Assembly: GCF_013283195.1 (NCBI RefSeq) | Contig: NZ_JABEKT010000003.1 | Location: 442,994 to 506,993 of the forward strand | Source of the DNA: Ensifer adhaerens | GTDB taxonomy: Bacteria > Pseudomonadota > Alphaproteobacteria > Rhizobiales > Rhizobiaceae | Direction of reading: 5' to 3' | Length of the DNA: 64,000 nt | In this document: piece after piece, positions 36,682 through 44,487 of the stretch | Layout: every line of letters begins with the position of its first letter | Position numbering within the stretch: position 1 is the stretch's first letter | Position numbers and translations under genes: made by a program | Notes under the pieces: generated by a model | The model's database searches: none | What the model saw: the letters and a program-made list of their open reading frames with translations, nothing else | Told to the model about the DNA's origin: nothing

Positions 36682-37269
36682 GCACACCTGACCGGACGCA
36701 ATATCCAAGACATATCGCATGGTGGTAATGGCCCCGGCAATGCTCGCTGAAACGCCCGGTCTTGGGGTCGATTTTCATCGTCTTCAGTCGCATTACTTGC
36801 GAGTATGGTAGGCACATATGCTGCGCGCCACGACGCCGCTTGCACACGACGAGAGGCGGTCCTCACCACTCGATCAGGCAAGCAGGTGGCGGCGGGCGCG
36901 CAGTTGGATCAACTCGATCGAAATATCATCGACGCGCCTGATATCGAAAACTAGACAGCATGCGCGACGTCGGGTCATCCCAAGAAGATGGCCTCTCCTG
37001 CGAGAGGCCATCCTGCACTCGATTCGGAGAGATCAATCATCGGAACCGATTTGCGCGTGCATAGGTAAAACTGGGCTGGCCGATTTTGGTTCCACTCGCA
37101 AGCCAAACTCGCACTTATCCTCGGCCTGCGGTTTCTGAAGGATTCGGAAGCGGCCGTGTGCAGCCCGTGTTTCGGTGTCTGCGAATTCCACGTGCTCGCG
37201 ATACACCTTCCCCATAGGGTGCGCATTAAGCGTCATTGACGGTAACCAGAAAGACATTCTCATCATCAA
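36682..37269. other. No supported gene
   Basis: Short overlapping frames only. It adjoins the decayed sugar dehydrogenase and may include more of its remains, but no matching segment could be assigned. Confidence 0.3.
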
Positions 37270-37649
37270 AGGCGATGCCGTGCACGCCGGGGCGCCTTGC
37301 CACCGTTGTTATCAGCTTCGACATCCCCGTTTCCATCCTTGAGCATGATGACATCACCGATGGACCGTCGGGTCGCGTTGATAATACCGCTCCTGGAAGC
37401 GGCAAGCATCCTTGGATTGAGCACCTTGGCAAAACGTCTACCTTGAAGCCCTGTGGTGCCGTGATCATCCCAACCAGTTCATTTGTTATCATCAATGACC
37501 ATTCTTTCAGGTTCGATCACAGGCCCTTGGATCACGACATCGGAAAACTTTGCGGCAGTGCCCTTCAGTTGTGCCACGCTGCCCGAGGGAAAGAGAGCGA
37601 GGAGCAGGATTGCGGCACCAGACTGGCAGGAAAGGAATCGCTTCGACAT
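37270..37649 (-). pseudogene. Decayed secreted sugar-dehydrogenase-like (sorbosone dehydrogenase type) gene
   Basis: An intact start (ATG 37649 with GGAGGAAC) and signal peptide (GAAILLLALFPSGSVAQ) lead into AQLKGTAA. The reading frame must then change several times to give APQGFKVDV, then FAKVLNPRMLAASRSG, DVIMLKDGNGDVEAD, and finally RPGVHGIAFDDENVFLVTVN. These are beta-propeller segments of secreted PQQ-dependent/sorbosone dehydrogenases. The catalytic C-terminal two thirds are missing. Confidence 0.6.
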
Positions 37650-37927
37650 CTGCGTTCCTCCGGTTGAACCGGGCAACAAGCCTTCGGGACCGATAGATGT
37701 TCTCTGTCACATTCTCTGGAAGCTTCGTCTACCCGCGTAAGCCCGCCGACGCGAACAGAAACTGGTGTCCGAATTTCCTAAAGACCAGAAAACCGGACGG
37801 TTCGCGGGGGGCTAACGCGGGTGGGACAATGAACCGTCCGGCTCACTTGCTATCGTCAAACCTTTGCGTGAGACATATGTTCCGCCGACGGCAAGAAATT
37901 ATCGGCGGGACTAGGCGATAAGCGTAA

Positions 37928-38122
37928 TTAATGGATGCTTGTAAGCCCGATGGTCGGACCAAGCTCCTCTGCTGTCAGCTCGCTAATAGCGACCAAAACT
38001 TCGTGCGGAGCGTAAGCTGATTTCAAGGCGTTCGCTATCAACTCTCGCAGTTCGTCCTCCACCATGTCCCGGCAGTCAGCCAGGCGGTCAGGGTTGATAA
38101 AGAGAGTGCCGACCGTTTCCAT
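37928..38122 (-). CDS. Small hypothetical protein, stress promoter
   Basis: 64 residues, acidic, with helical segments DRLADCRDMVEDELRELIAN and LVAISELTAEELG. GAGGAAC lies five bases before ATG 38122, and an EcfG-type promoter is 65 bp upstream. No family recognised. Confidence 0.68.
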   Translation of the reverse strand: METVGTLFINPDRLADCRDMVEDELRELIANALKSAYAPHEVLVAISELTAEELGPTIGLTSIH

Positions 38123-38186
38123 TTAAGTTCCTCTAGTCGTGCGCCCGCTCCTTGTCGACGAAAGACAACGCGGTGTTCTTTCTTCC

Positions 38187-38211
38187 AACGTCCGCAGCCA
38201 TCGGATGTTCC
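38187..38211 (-). promoter_or_regulatory. EcfG-type promoter for the gene at 38122
   Basis: GGAAC-N17-GTT (cGTT form) on the minus strand. Confidence 0.7.
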
Positions 38212-38232
38212 CGGATGGCGCTGAGAAGGCAA

Positions 38233-38743
<511 letters not shown>

Positions 38744-38754
38744 GGTCGGTCCTT

Positions 38755-39274
38755 CAAATGATGGGACGAGGTTAGCTATAGGGTAGCAACTGGAATAATT
38801 TGATGATGTGCATGCTGGAGTAACCTGTCTGCAGCACATAGGTTCCAAAGCCAAGGAAATCCAAAATTGACAGGATTGCGATGGTGATTGATCGCTGAGA
38901 TGGTGTAGTGACGAGACGCCGAGCTACGGCTTGACAACCGGACAGTGCGCTGGAGCCTTGCCTGAGGCAAATCCATTGTGACGGCGAATGACGGGACTGC
39001 CTTCGTAAACACGCACTCAGGTTTTGCGCAACAGGGCGTCTTATGATTGGCCAAAAGGTCCAGCCAGTTCATGACCCTTTGGAACGATCGGCTGTCGATC
39101 TTCCCAGTTCTGGTCTGCGGCTGAGCTAGCCCAAATGACGCTTGCCACTGAAAAACGCGAATGCCGAACCACTTCCCTGCCGCCACTGCTAGCAGTCGCA
39201 GATCTCACTTGAAGCGGATCCGCACGGACTTGGTATTTCCCGTCCCCCACCAAGGCAGTTTCCAACACGATCCA
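38755..39274. other. Gene-free stretch containing a stress promoter
   Basis: Holds the EcfG-type promoter at 38822-38846. The rest shows no gene with a binding site. Confidence 0.35.
38822..38846 (-). promoter_or_regulatory. EcfG-type promoter for the DUF6894 unit
   Basis: GGAAC-N17-GTT on the minus strand. Confidence 0.72.
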
Positions 39275-39574
39275 TCATCCGCGTGGCTCCTCACTACCGG
39301 CAGGCGGTGGGCTTGGCTCGCATATCAGGGGCTCCCCAGCATCCAGGTTACCATTGCTCAAGGCGTCATAGGCGTTCAGGCTTCCTCCGCCATCCCTGGT
39401 GCCGAAGGCGGTCAAGTGGACCATCGCCGCTTTGGCGCGCTCGATCATTTTTTCATCATCACACGGTCGCGCGTCATCACGCAGAGCGACATCTACATAT
39501 TCGCCACCCTCACCAGTGAATCGAACCGTTGCCAGCCCCGCCTGGCGGGTAACTGTCGTGCCAATATGCTGCAT
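39275..39574 (-). CDS. Hypothetical protein, stress promoter
   Basis: 99 residues from ATG 39574 with AGGAGG nine bases upstream. Segments GEYVDVALRDDARPCDDEKM and IERAKAAMVHLTAFGTRDG suggest a small globular N-terminal domain; the C-terminus is Pro/Ser/Glu-rich (PSPPPAGSEEPRG). No family recognised. Confidence 0.68.
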   Translation of the reverse strand: MQHIGTTVTRQAGLATVRFTGEGGEYVDVALRDDARPCDDEKMIERAKAAMVHLTAFGTRDGGGSLNAYDALSNGNLDAGEPLICEPSPPPAGSEEPRG

Positions 39575-39628
39575 TTTTGAAGACCTCCTATTTCGGCAGT
39601 TCATGAAAGCAACGAGGCATCATCAAAC

Positions 39629-39653
39629 AACACTTCCAAGCGTTCGATGTTCC
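39629..39653 (-). promoter_or_regulatory. EcfG-type promoter for the gene at 39574
   Basis: GGAAC-N17-GTT on the minus strand, back to back with the promoter at 39686. Confidence 0.72.
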
Positions 39654-39685
39654 CGATCCCTGTAACTGGGGCTTTCTCGCGACCC

Positions 39686-39711
39686 GGAACAAATTTTGGG
39701 GTCTCGAGGTT
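39686..39711 (+). promoter_or_regulatory. EcfG-type promoter for the DUF6766 gene
   Basis: GGAAC-N18-GTT on the plus strand, 62 bp upstream of the ATG. Confidence 0.68.
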
Positions 39712-39773
39712 CGATCCTTTGCGTTGCCAACGGGACGCTGCATGAACTCAAAGGTTCGAAAGGATTATGAGGA

Positions 39774-40430
39774 ATGAACTGGCGTGATCACGGGTTAACC
39801 ATCGTCCTCCTGCTTGCAACGGGCGTGACGGTCGCAGGTATGGTTCTGTCGGGGTTCTCCGTTCACAACACCGAACTCGCGCAACATAGTACCGAACCAT
39901 TATCTTTTCCCGCCTATCTCGCCAGCGGACATTTTCTCTCGGCGCTCTTTGAAAACTGGGAAAGTGAGTTCCTGCAAATGTCGGCCTATGTCGTGTTGAC
40001 CGCCTTCTTGTTCCAAAGGGGCTCTGCCGAATCGCGAGATCCTGACCAAGAGAAAGAAGCAGACCTCGTAGCGAGCCCGAGCCATATCGCTTTACCACAC
40101 AGTCCAGAGAGGAAAGGAGGCATGCTGAAAACCATCTATGCCTATTCGCTTGGTTTGGCTCTGATGGGCCTCTTCATTCTCAGTTTCGTCCTCCACCTCA
40201 AATTCAGCCAAGCCGCCCACAATGTGGAAGCCGCCACTCACGGAAACGAAGGGGTCAGCCTCGTGGCGCACATTGCAAGCGCGGAATTCTGGTTCGAGTC
40301 GTTTCAAAACTGGCAATCGGAATTTCTTTCGACTGCAGTGCTTGTCGTGCTCTCGATTTTTCTGCGCTTCAGAGGCTCGCCGGAATCAAAATCGGTCGAG
40401 GCGCCGAACTCGGAGACCGGGTCGTCGTAA
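39774..40430 (+). CDS. DUF6766 family membrane protein
   Basis: 218 residues made of two similar halves. Each half has a membrane helix (LTIVLLLATGVTVAGMVLSG; LGLALMGLFILSFVLHLKF), then a (G/E)-F-x(4)-F-x-N-W-x-SEFL element (ALFENWESEFL; ESFQNWQSEFL), then a second helix ending in (Q/R)RGSAES or RGSPES. It is an inner-membrane protein of unknown function. AAGGA precedes the ATG. Confidence 0.8.
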   Translation: MNWRDHGLTIVLLLATGVTVAGMVLSGFSVHNTELAQHSTEPLSFPAYLASGHFLSALFENWESEFLQMSAYVVLTAFLFQRGSAESRDPDQEKEADLVASPSHIALPHSPERKGGMLKTIYAYSLGLALMGLFILSFVLHLKFSQAAHNVEAATHGNEGVSLVAHIASAEFWFESFQNWQSEFLSTAVLVVLSIFLRFRGSPESKSVEAPNSETGSS

Positions 40431-41039
40431 AGTTCTGCATAAGCGATCGTCATTGATGATGGGGCGATCGCCAGATCACCCATTGAACTCTGGTTCAGGG
40501 GGCTTTCGGGTTCGGCGATTGAGTTCCCGGTCGTTCTTTCCTGCAGTCAGGGGCGCATTGGTTGCTTCATCCTGGCAGGTAGTGACGCGTGGTTTTGCAC
40601 TCGCGATACGGCACGGTCAGCGGAACAATGTTCTTTCGTCATGGCTTTCTCCTCCTTCGTGTTATCCTGACCAACCTTGGCCGCTGGATGTGTGTTTGCG
40701 TCGGCATGCGACGACTATTCAACGAACAGACCCTGTGGAGGTGGAGTAGATGACACGCTTACAAACGTGGAAGATATCGCCAACCGCCCCCCGAACTCGG
40801 CTGATTTCACAGCCAGGAATCCTCGACAAACGGACCGTTCGTCTCGGATCGCGATCGGGAGAGAATGGAGATGGGCACCGACCTGATGGTAGTTGATATC
40901 GGGATCGGATTTTGTTGGATGATGCGATTTGCACCGGCGCTGACGCTGCGTATGAAGCGGCGCATCGCTCCCTTGGAGATCGCTTCGTCACCCAATTGAC
41001 GCTTCTATCGACCTCGGTCTTAAAACACCTCTGGAGGCG
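40431..41039. other. No convincing gene
   Basis: The only notable signal is AAGGAGGAG eight bases before a minus-strand ATG at 40642, opening a 31-codon frame (40547-40642). It may be the stub of a lost gene. Confidence 0.3.
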
Positions 41040-41067
41040 ACGTGGGGCGGGAAATCCCGCCCCACGT
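41040..41067 (-). terminator. Strong inverted repeat after the gene at 41076
   Basis: ACGTGGGGCGGGA and its complement separated by two bases form a 13-bp GC-rich stem just beyond the stop of the minus-strand gene. The T-tract is poor (GTGTTTTAAG lies about 10 bases later), so termination may be partial or the hairpin may stabilise the mRNA. Confidence 0.55.
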
Positions 41068-41075
41068 CTCACAGG

Positions 41076-41330
41076 CTACATAGCATCCATGCCCTTGACG
41101 GCATTGCCCAGGTGCGACTTGCATTTTTCCAGGTCATTCGCGGACATGGCATCCTTCGCCATCGTGAGCTCTTTTGACGCTTCGATCTTCTTTGCACCGT
41201 CGGAGATTTGCCCGATCTGCTGTTCAGTCTTCGTCATCGTCGCAGCATCACAGACCAGATCGGTCTGCGCCAGGGCGGGAGCGGCCAGAGCTGCGGCGAA
41301 GGTCAAGGCGGTCAGGGTTCTCAGAAACAT
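41076..41330 (-). CDS. Small secreted helical protein
   Basis: 84 residues from ATG 41330 (AAAGGAG upstream). Signal peptide FLRTLTALTFAAALAAPALA, then a mature helical domain (TKTEQQIGQISDGAKKIEAS) with two Cys (LVCDAAT, LEKCKSH) that could form a disulfide. Periplasmic; function unknown. EcfG-type promoter 49 bp upstream. Confidence 0.78.
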   Translation of the reverse strand: MFLRTLTALTFAAALAAPALAQTDLVCDAATMTKTEQQIGQISDGAKKIEASKELTMAKDAMSANDLEKCKSHLGNAVKGMDAM

Positions 41331-41378
41331 CTTCGTTCTCCTTTCAAACGGCCCAAGTGCCGTTATTGACACGCACAA

Positions 41379-41403
41379 AACCGCGCTGGAGTGCTTCCGT
41401 TCC
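41379..41403 (-). promoter_or_regulatory. EcfG-type promoter for the gene at 41330
   Basis: GGAAC-N17-GTT on the minus strand. Confidence 0.72.
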
Positions 41404-41674
41404 CGGAAAAACCGGCTTTAGCAGTTGGAACCTCGGGGTTGCTGCCGCGTGAGGCGACGCATCACTTGATCACTGGTGCCTACCTGGTGGGGGCGATATT
41501 CGATCTTGATCAAAAGCAAGCACATGGCATTGCCGGCGATCCTGCCCATGTGCAATGTGTATCGACACGGTGGTCGAGGCATTGGAGGCATGCAGAGCGA
41601 CGACAACTCCTGCGACTGCCGCACCGTGCGCTGATCTAACCGACGCTCGGCTCAAAGCCAGCCTCTGGGTTTCC

Positions 41675-41700
41675 GGAACAATATCCCCACAAACCTGGTT
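41675..41700 (+). promoter_or_regulatory. EcfG-type promoter upstream of the phospholipase D gene
   Basis: GGAAC-N18-GTT on the plus strand, 214 bp before the chosen start. The long leader leaves room for a small upstream frame (ATG 41741). Confidence 0.6.
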
Positions 41701-41914
41701 GGGTAGCAGATCCAGCGATGTGTTACCGAGGTGTTGGTTTTATGAGAGATGAGGCAGACCGTTGCCGGACGAAGAAGCAGCCCGCCGACCACGCACGAGG
41801 GGGGTGCTCGCGTCGTTCATTTACCCAATGCCTTGCGGGTGCTATCCGCCTGCGTACAACTCATGCCGTGGCAACTGTGCTCGGAGCAGAACTCGAACAG
41901 CTACGGCATTTTTC

Positions 41915-43429
41915 ATGACATCCGAACACTTTGCCCCCCAGAAGCGGACGATACCTATTGGCGCGCTTGGCTCCTCTCAGGATTCCTCGTTCTTTAATCT
42001 CGGACATAACGTGTGGAAGACGGCGAGGGCCGAAAAGGTGGCTATACTTGTCGACGCTGCTGCGTATTTTCGCCAGATACAGATGGCCTTTGAACAGGCG
42101 CAACGAGAGATCTGGATTGTGGGATGGGACTTTGATCCGGATATTCTGATTGATCCTGCTGCCCACGATCCGCAGACGCTGTCGCATCTGCTCGAACGTG
42201 CCCTGGACAGAACTCCCGATTTACGGGTCCGGATCCTCGTTTGGGCGTTTGGACCTCTCTACTCCGGAAAATCACTGAAATTGTTTCGCAAGCGCGGGAT
42301 ACTCTCCCATGAGCGCGTGACAATCGCTTTCGATCTGCGTCACCCATTTTTCGGGTCCCACCATCAAAAACTTGTCACAATCGATGCAGGCCTTGGCTTC
42401 GTGGGCGGGATGGATCTGACCGCTAGACGATGGGATGACAGCGATCACCGGCCTGACAATCCGATGCGTGTTACACCAGATGGCAAACCCTATGACCCTG
42501 TGCACGATGTACAGGCTGCGGTTTCAGGACCGGCAACGCAGATGATCCGCGCGTTGGTACGCCGGCGCTGGTATCATGCGACGGGAGAGGTCGTTGAGCC
42601 TGTTGAAACCAACGCGGACCAGTGGCCCGCATCCCTGCCTGCGGACTTTAGCGGCTGCCAGACCGCTTTGTCGCGTACCGAGCCGCACCGCGATCGGCTG
42701 CGCTCACGCCGCGAATCGATAAACCTCATCCACGACGTTTTGCGCCAAGCCCGAAAGCATATCTACATCGAAGCTCAATATCTTGCGTCGTTCGGGCTCG
42801 CCGAGGTTTTGCTCAAGCGGCTTTATGAGGAAGATGGACCTGAAATCGTAGTGGTGGTGACCCGCTCCTCGCATGGCCTAATCGAGAAGCTTGTCATGGG
42901 CGATAACCGGGACCGCTTGATCCGAAAGCTCAAGCGCGCCGACCGCCATGATCGTTTGTGGGTCATGTACCCCGTTGTTCCTGACACGGCCGGGGCCGAA
43001 AGAGAGATCCTTGTCCATTCAAAGGTCCTCATCGTCGATGATCTGTTCCTGCGCGTGGGCTCTTCCAACCTCAATCGCCGATCGGAAGGACTTGATACGG
43101 AAGCCGACTTTTCGATTGAAGGTCGCGATGATGGATGTCGGAAAGGAATTGCCAGTGTTTGCGCGCGCCTTCTTGCCGAACATCTCGCCTCGACACCGAG
43201 CGAGGTGCACAATGTGCTTGAGGCCACGGGGTCATTGAGGGAGACAATTCGACGGTTGAACAGATCCACGCGTGGGCTTCGCCATTTCGACATCGACCTT
43301 GCACGTGGACCAACGCAGGCCGTCGCGGGCACTGCCCTAGCCGACCCCCGCCGCCCATTTCACCCCATCGCGACGGTGCGCGGATTTGTAGAACGTGTGA
43401 TCTCACGCTTGTTTGGCCTTGGGGCCTGA
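41915..43429 (+). CDS. Phospholipase D / cardiolipin synthase family protein
   Basis: 504 residues from ATG 41915. Two HKD motifs: HHQKLVTIDAGLGFVGGMDL and HSKVLIVDDLFLRVGSSNLN. The N-terminal segment AILVDAAAYFRQIQMAFEQA followed by IWIVGWDFDPDI is typical of ClsB-like enzymes. It should catalyse phosphatidyl transfer at the membrane. A longer frame opens at 41762 but is Arg-rich and unlike the family. Its 3' end overlaps the convergent flippase gene by 27 bp. Confidence 0.88.
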   Translation: MTSEHFAPQKRTIPIGALGSSQDSSFFNLGHNVWKTARAEKVAILVDAAAYFRQIQMAFEQAQREIWIVGWDFDPDILIDPAAHDPQTLSHLLERALDRTPDLRVRILVWAFGPLYSGKSLKLFRKRGILSHERVTIAFDLRHPFFGSHHQKLVTIDAGLGFVGGMDLTARRWDDSDHRPDNPMRVTPDGKPYDPVHDVQAAVSGPATQMIRALVRRRWYHATGEVVEPVETNADQWPASLPADFSGCQTALSRTEPHRDRLRSRRESINLIHDVLRQARKHIYIEAQYLASFGLAEVLLKRLYEEDGPEIVVVVTRSSHGLIEKLVMGDNRDRLIRKLKRADRHDRLWVMYPVVPDTAGAEREILVHSKVLIVDDLFLRVGSSNLNRRSEGLDTEADFSIEGRDDGCRKGIASVCARLLAEHLASTPSEVHNVLEATGSLRETIRRLNRSTRGLRHFDIDLARGPTQAVAGTALADPRRPFHPIATVRGFVERVISRLFGLGA

Positions 43430-44335
43430 CGCGTCGCGTTCCTTGATCACAAGTTCGCTCACGCCTAGAAGGGGCAACCCGATCATGATCGGCACGAAGT
43501 AGTAGATGGTACGGAACGCGATAACCGCTGCAACGGATTCAGCGCCCGGTAGGATCTGAACGACTGTCGCCTCCAGCACGCCTATTCCCCCGGGCACATG
43601 GCTGATGATTGCCGCCACGTTGGCGACAATCGAAACTGTGGCGACCTTCAGGTAACTGGCTTCGGCAAAGGCGGAGAGCGTCTGATGAAGGCAGGCGGCT
43701 ACAAACGCAAAGTTGAGCACACCAACCACGATCTGGAGAGCCGCAGTCATCAGAGGAGGAAACCTGAAGCTCCATCGCAGTACCGTCAATGGCGTACGCG
43801 ATGTAGCGGAGAATACCAGATAAACGACTGGAAAGAGCCCGGCGGCGATCGCCAAGGCATAAACCGTTCCTTCCCCGACCCCTATCATCGAGGCTGCGTC
43901 CCCCGGGCGCAGGAGGAGCGCGACGCTACCCAGCGCTGCAAGCCCGAGGGCGACGGTCGTGCCGCAAAACACGACGACCACGGCCACGTCGGCGGTCGAA
44001 AGCCCCCATCTCGAATAGTAGCGGTAGCGCACGGCAGCGCTGCTCAAGGCGGCCACGCCCACATTGTGACCGATCGACAAGCTGACAAACGAGGCTAGCA
44101 TGGTTTGATGCAACGCAAGCGGCTTTCTCACGTAGCGAACCGCGAGCGCATCGAAACATGATAGGCACGCGTAGGACGCAGCAGCAAAGACGAGTGCGAA
44201 CGTGATATTCCTGCCTGGGAGCGAAAAAAGGGCTGAGCTGATGTCGGTGTAGCGATATTCGCGAAGCGTTCGGTAGAGGAGGAAGATCGCTCCGCAAAAC
44301 GCCACGGCGAGTATTATCCTGAAAAACAATCGCAT
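43403..44335 (-). CDS. YbhN/UPF0104-type membrane protein (MprF-like flippase domain)
   Basis: 310 residues with eight or so membrane helices. Family motifs: SLSIGHNVGVAALSSAAVRY, RYYSRWGLSTADVAVVVVF and SHVPGGIGVLEATVVQILPG. In E. coli ybhN lies beside the cardiolipin synthase gene clsB (ybhO); here too it pairs with a phospholipase D gene, but convergently. A role in moving or modifying phospholipids is inferred. EcfG-type promoter upstream. Confidence 0.82.
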   Translation of the reverse strand: MRLFFRIILAVAFCGAIFLLYRTLREYRYTDISSALFSLPGRNITFALVFAAASYACLSCFDALAVRYVRKPLALHQTMLASFVSLSIGHNVGVAALSSAAVRYRYYSRWGLSTADVAVVVVFCGTTVALGLAALGSVALLLRPGDAASMIGVGEGTVYALAIAAGLFPVVYLVFSATSRTPLTVLRWSFRFPPLMTAALQIVVGVLNFAFVAACLHQTLSAFAEASYLKVATVSIVANVAAIISHVPGGIGVLEATVVQILPGAESVAAVIAFRTIYYFVPIMIGLPLLGVSELVIKERDASGPKAKQA

Positions 44336-44366
44336 GAGAACCGTCCGTCAAGCCTCGTAGGGGCCC

Positions 44367-44391
44367 AACGAAAGGCAGGCAAACTGGTTCC
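44367..44391 (-). promoter_or_regulatory. EcfG-type promoter for the YbhN-like gene
   Basis: GGAAC-N17-GTT (cGTT form) on the minus strand, 32 bp from the start codon. Confidence 0.75.
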
Positions 44392-44428
44392 AATTTTTCT
44401 GAAGGGTTTCAATCAAGACGCGCCAGAC

Positions 44429-44453
44429 GGAACCTTTAGGAGCCTTGTCTCTT
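44429..44453 (+). promoter_or_regulatory. Looser EcfG-type promoter for treY
   Basis: GGAAC-N18-TT on the plus strand; fits the GGAAC-N18/19-TT form of the consensus but lacks the G of GTT. Lies 35 bp before the ATG. Confidence 0.45.
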
Positions 44454-44487
44454 ATACCCGCTTTCACCGTTAAGCGGACACTTCGCC

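Noticed and set aside
38744-38854. N-terminal extension of the DUF6894 protein
   Set aside because: Family start and binding site place the ATG at 38743; the extension also runs into the promoter.
40622-40648. GGAAC followed by CTT near 40625
   Set aside because: No gene with a good start follows on that strand and the -10 lacks GTT.
41762-41914. 51-residue extension of the phospholipase D protein
   Set aside because: Arg-rich, unlike the family, and opened by TTG without a binding site.
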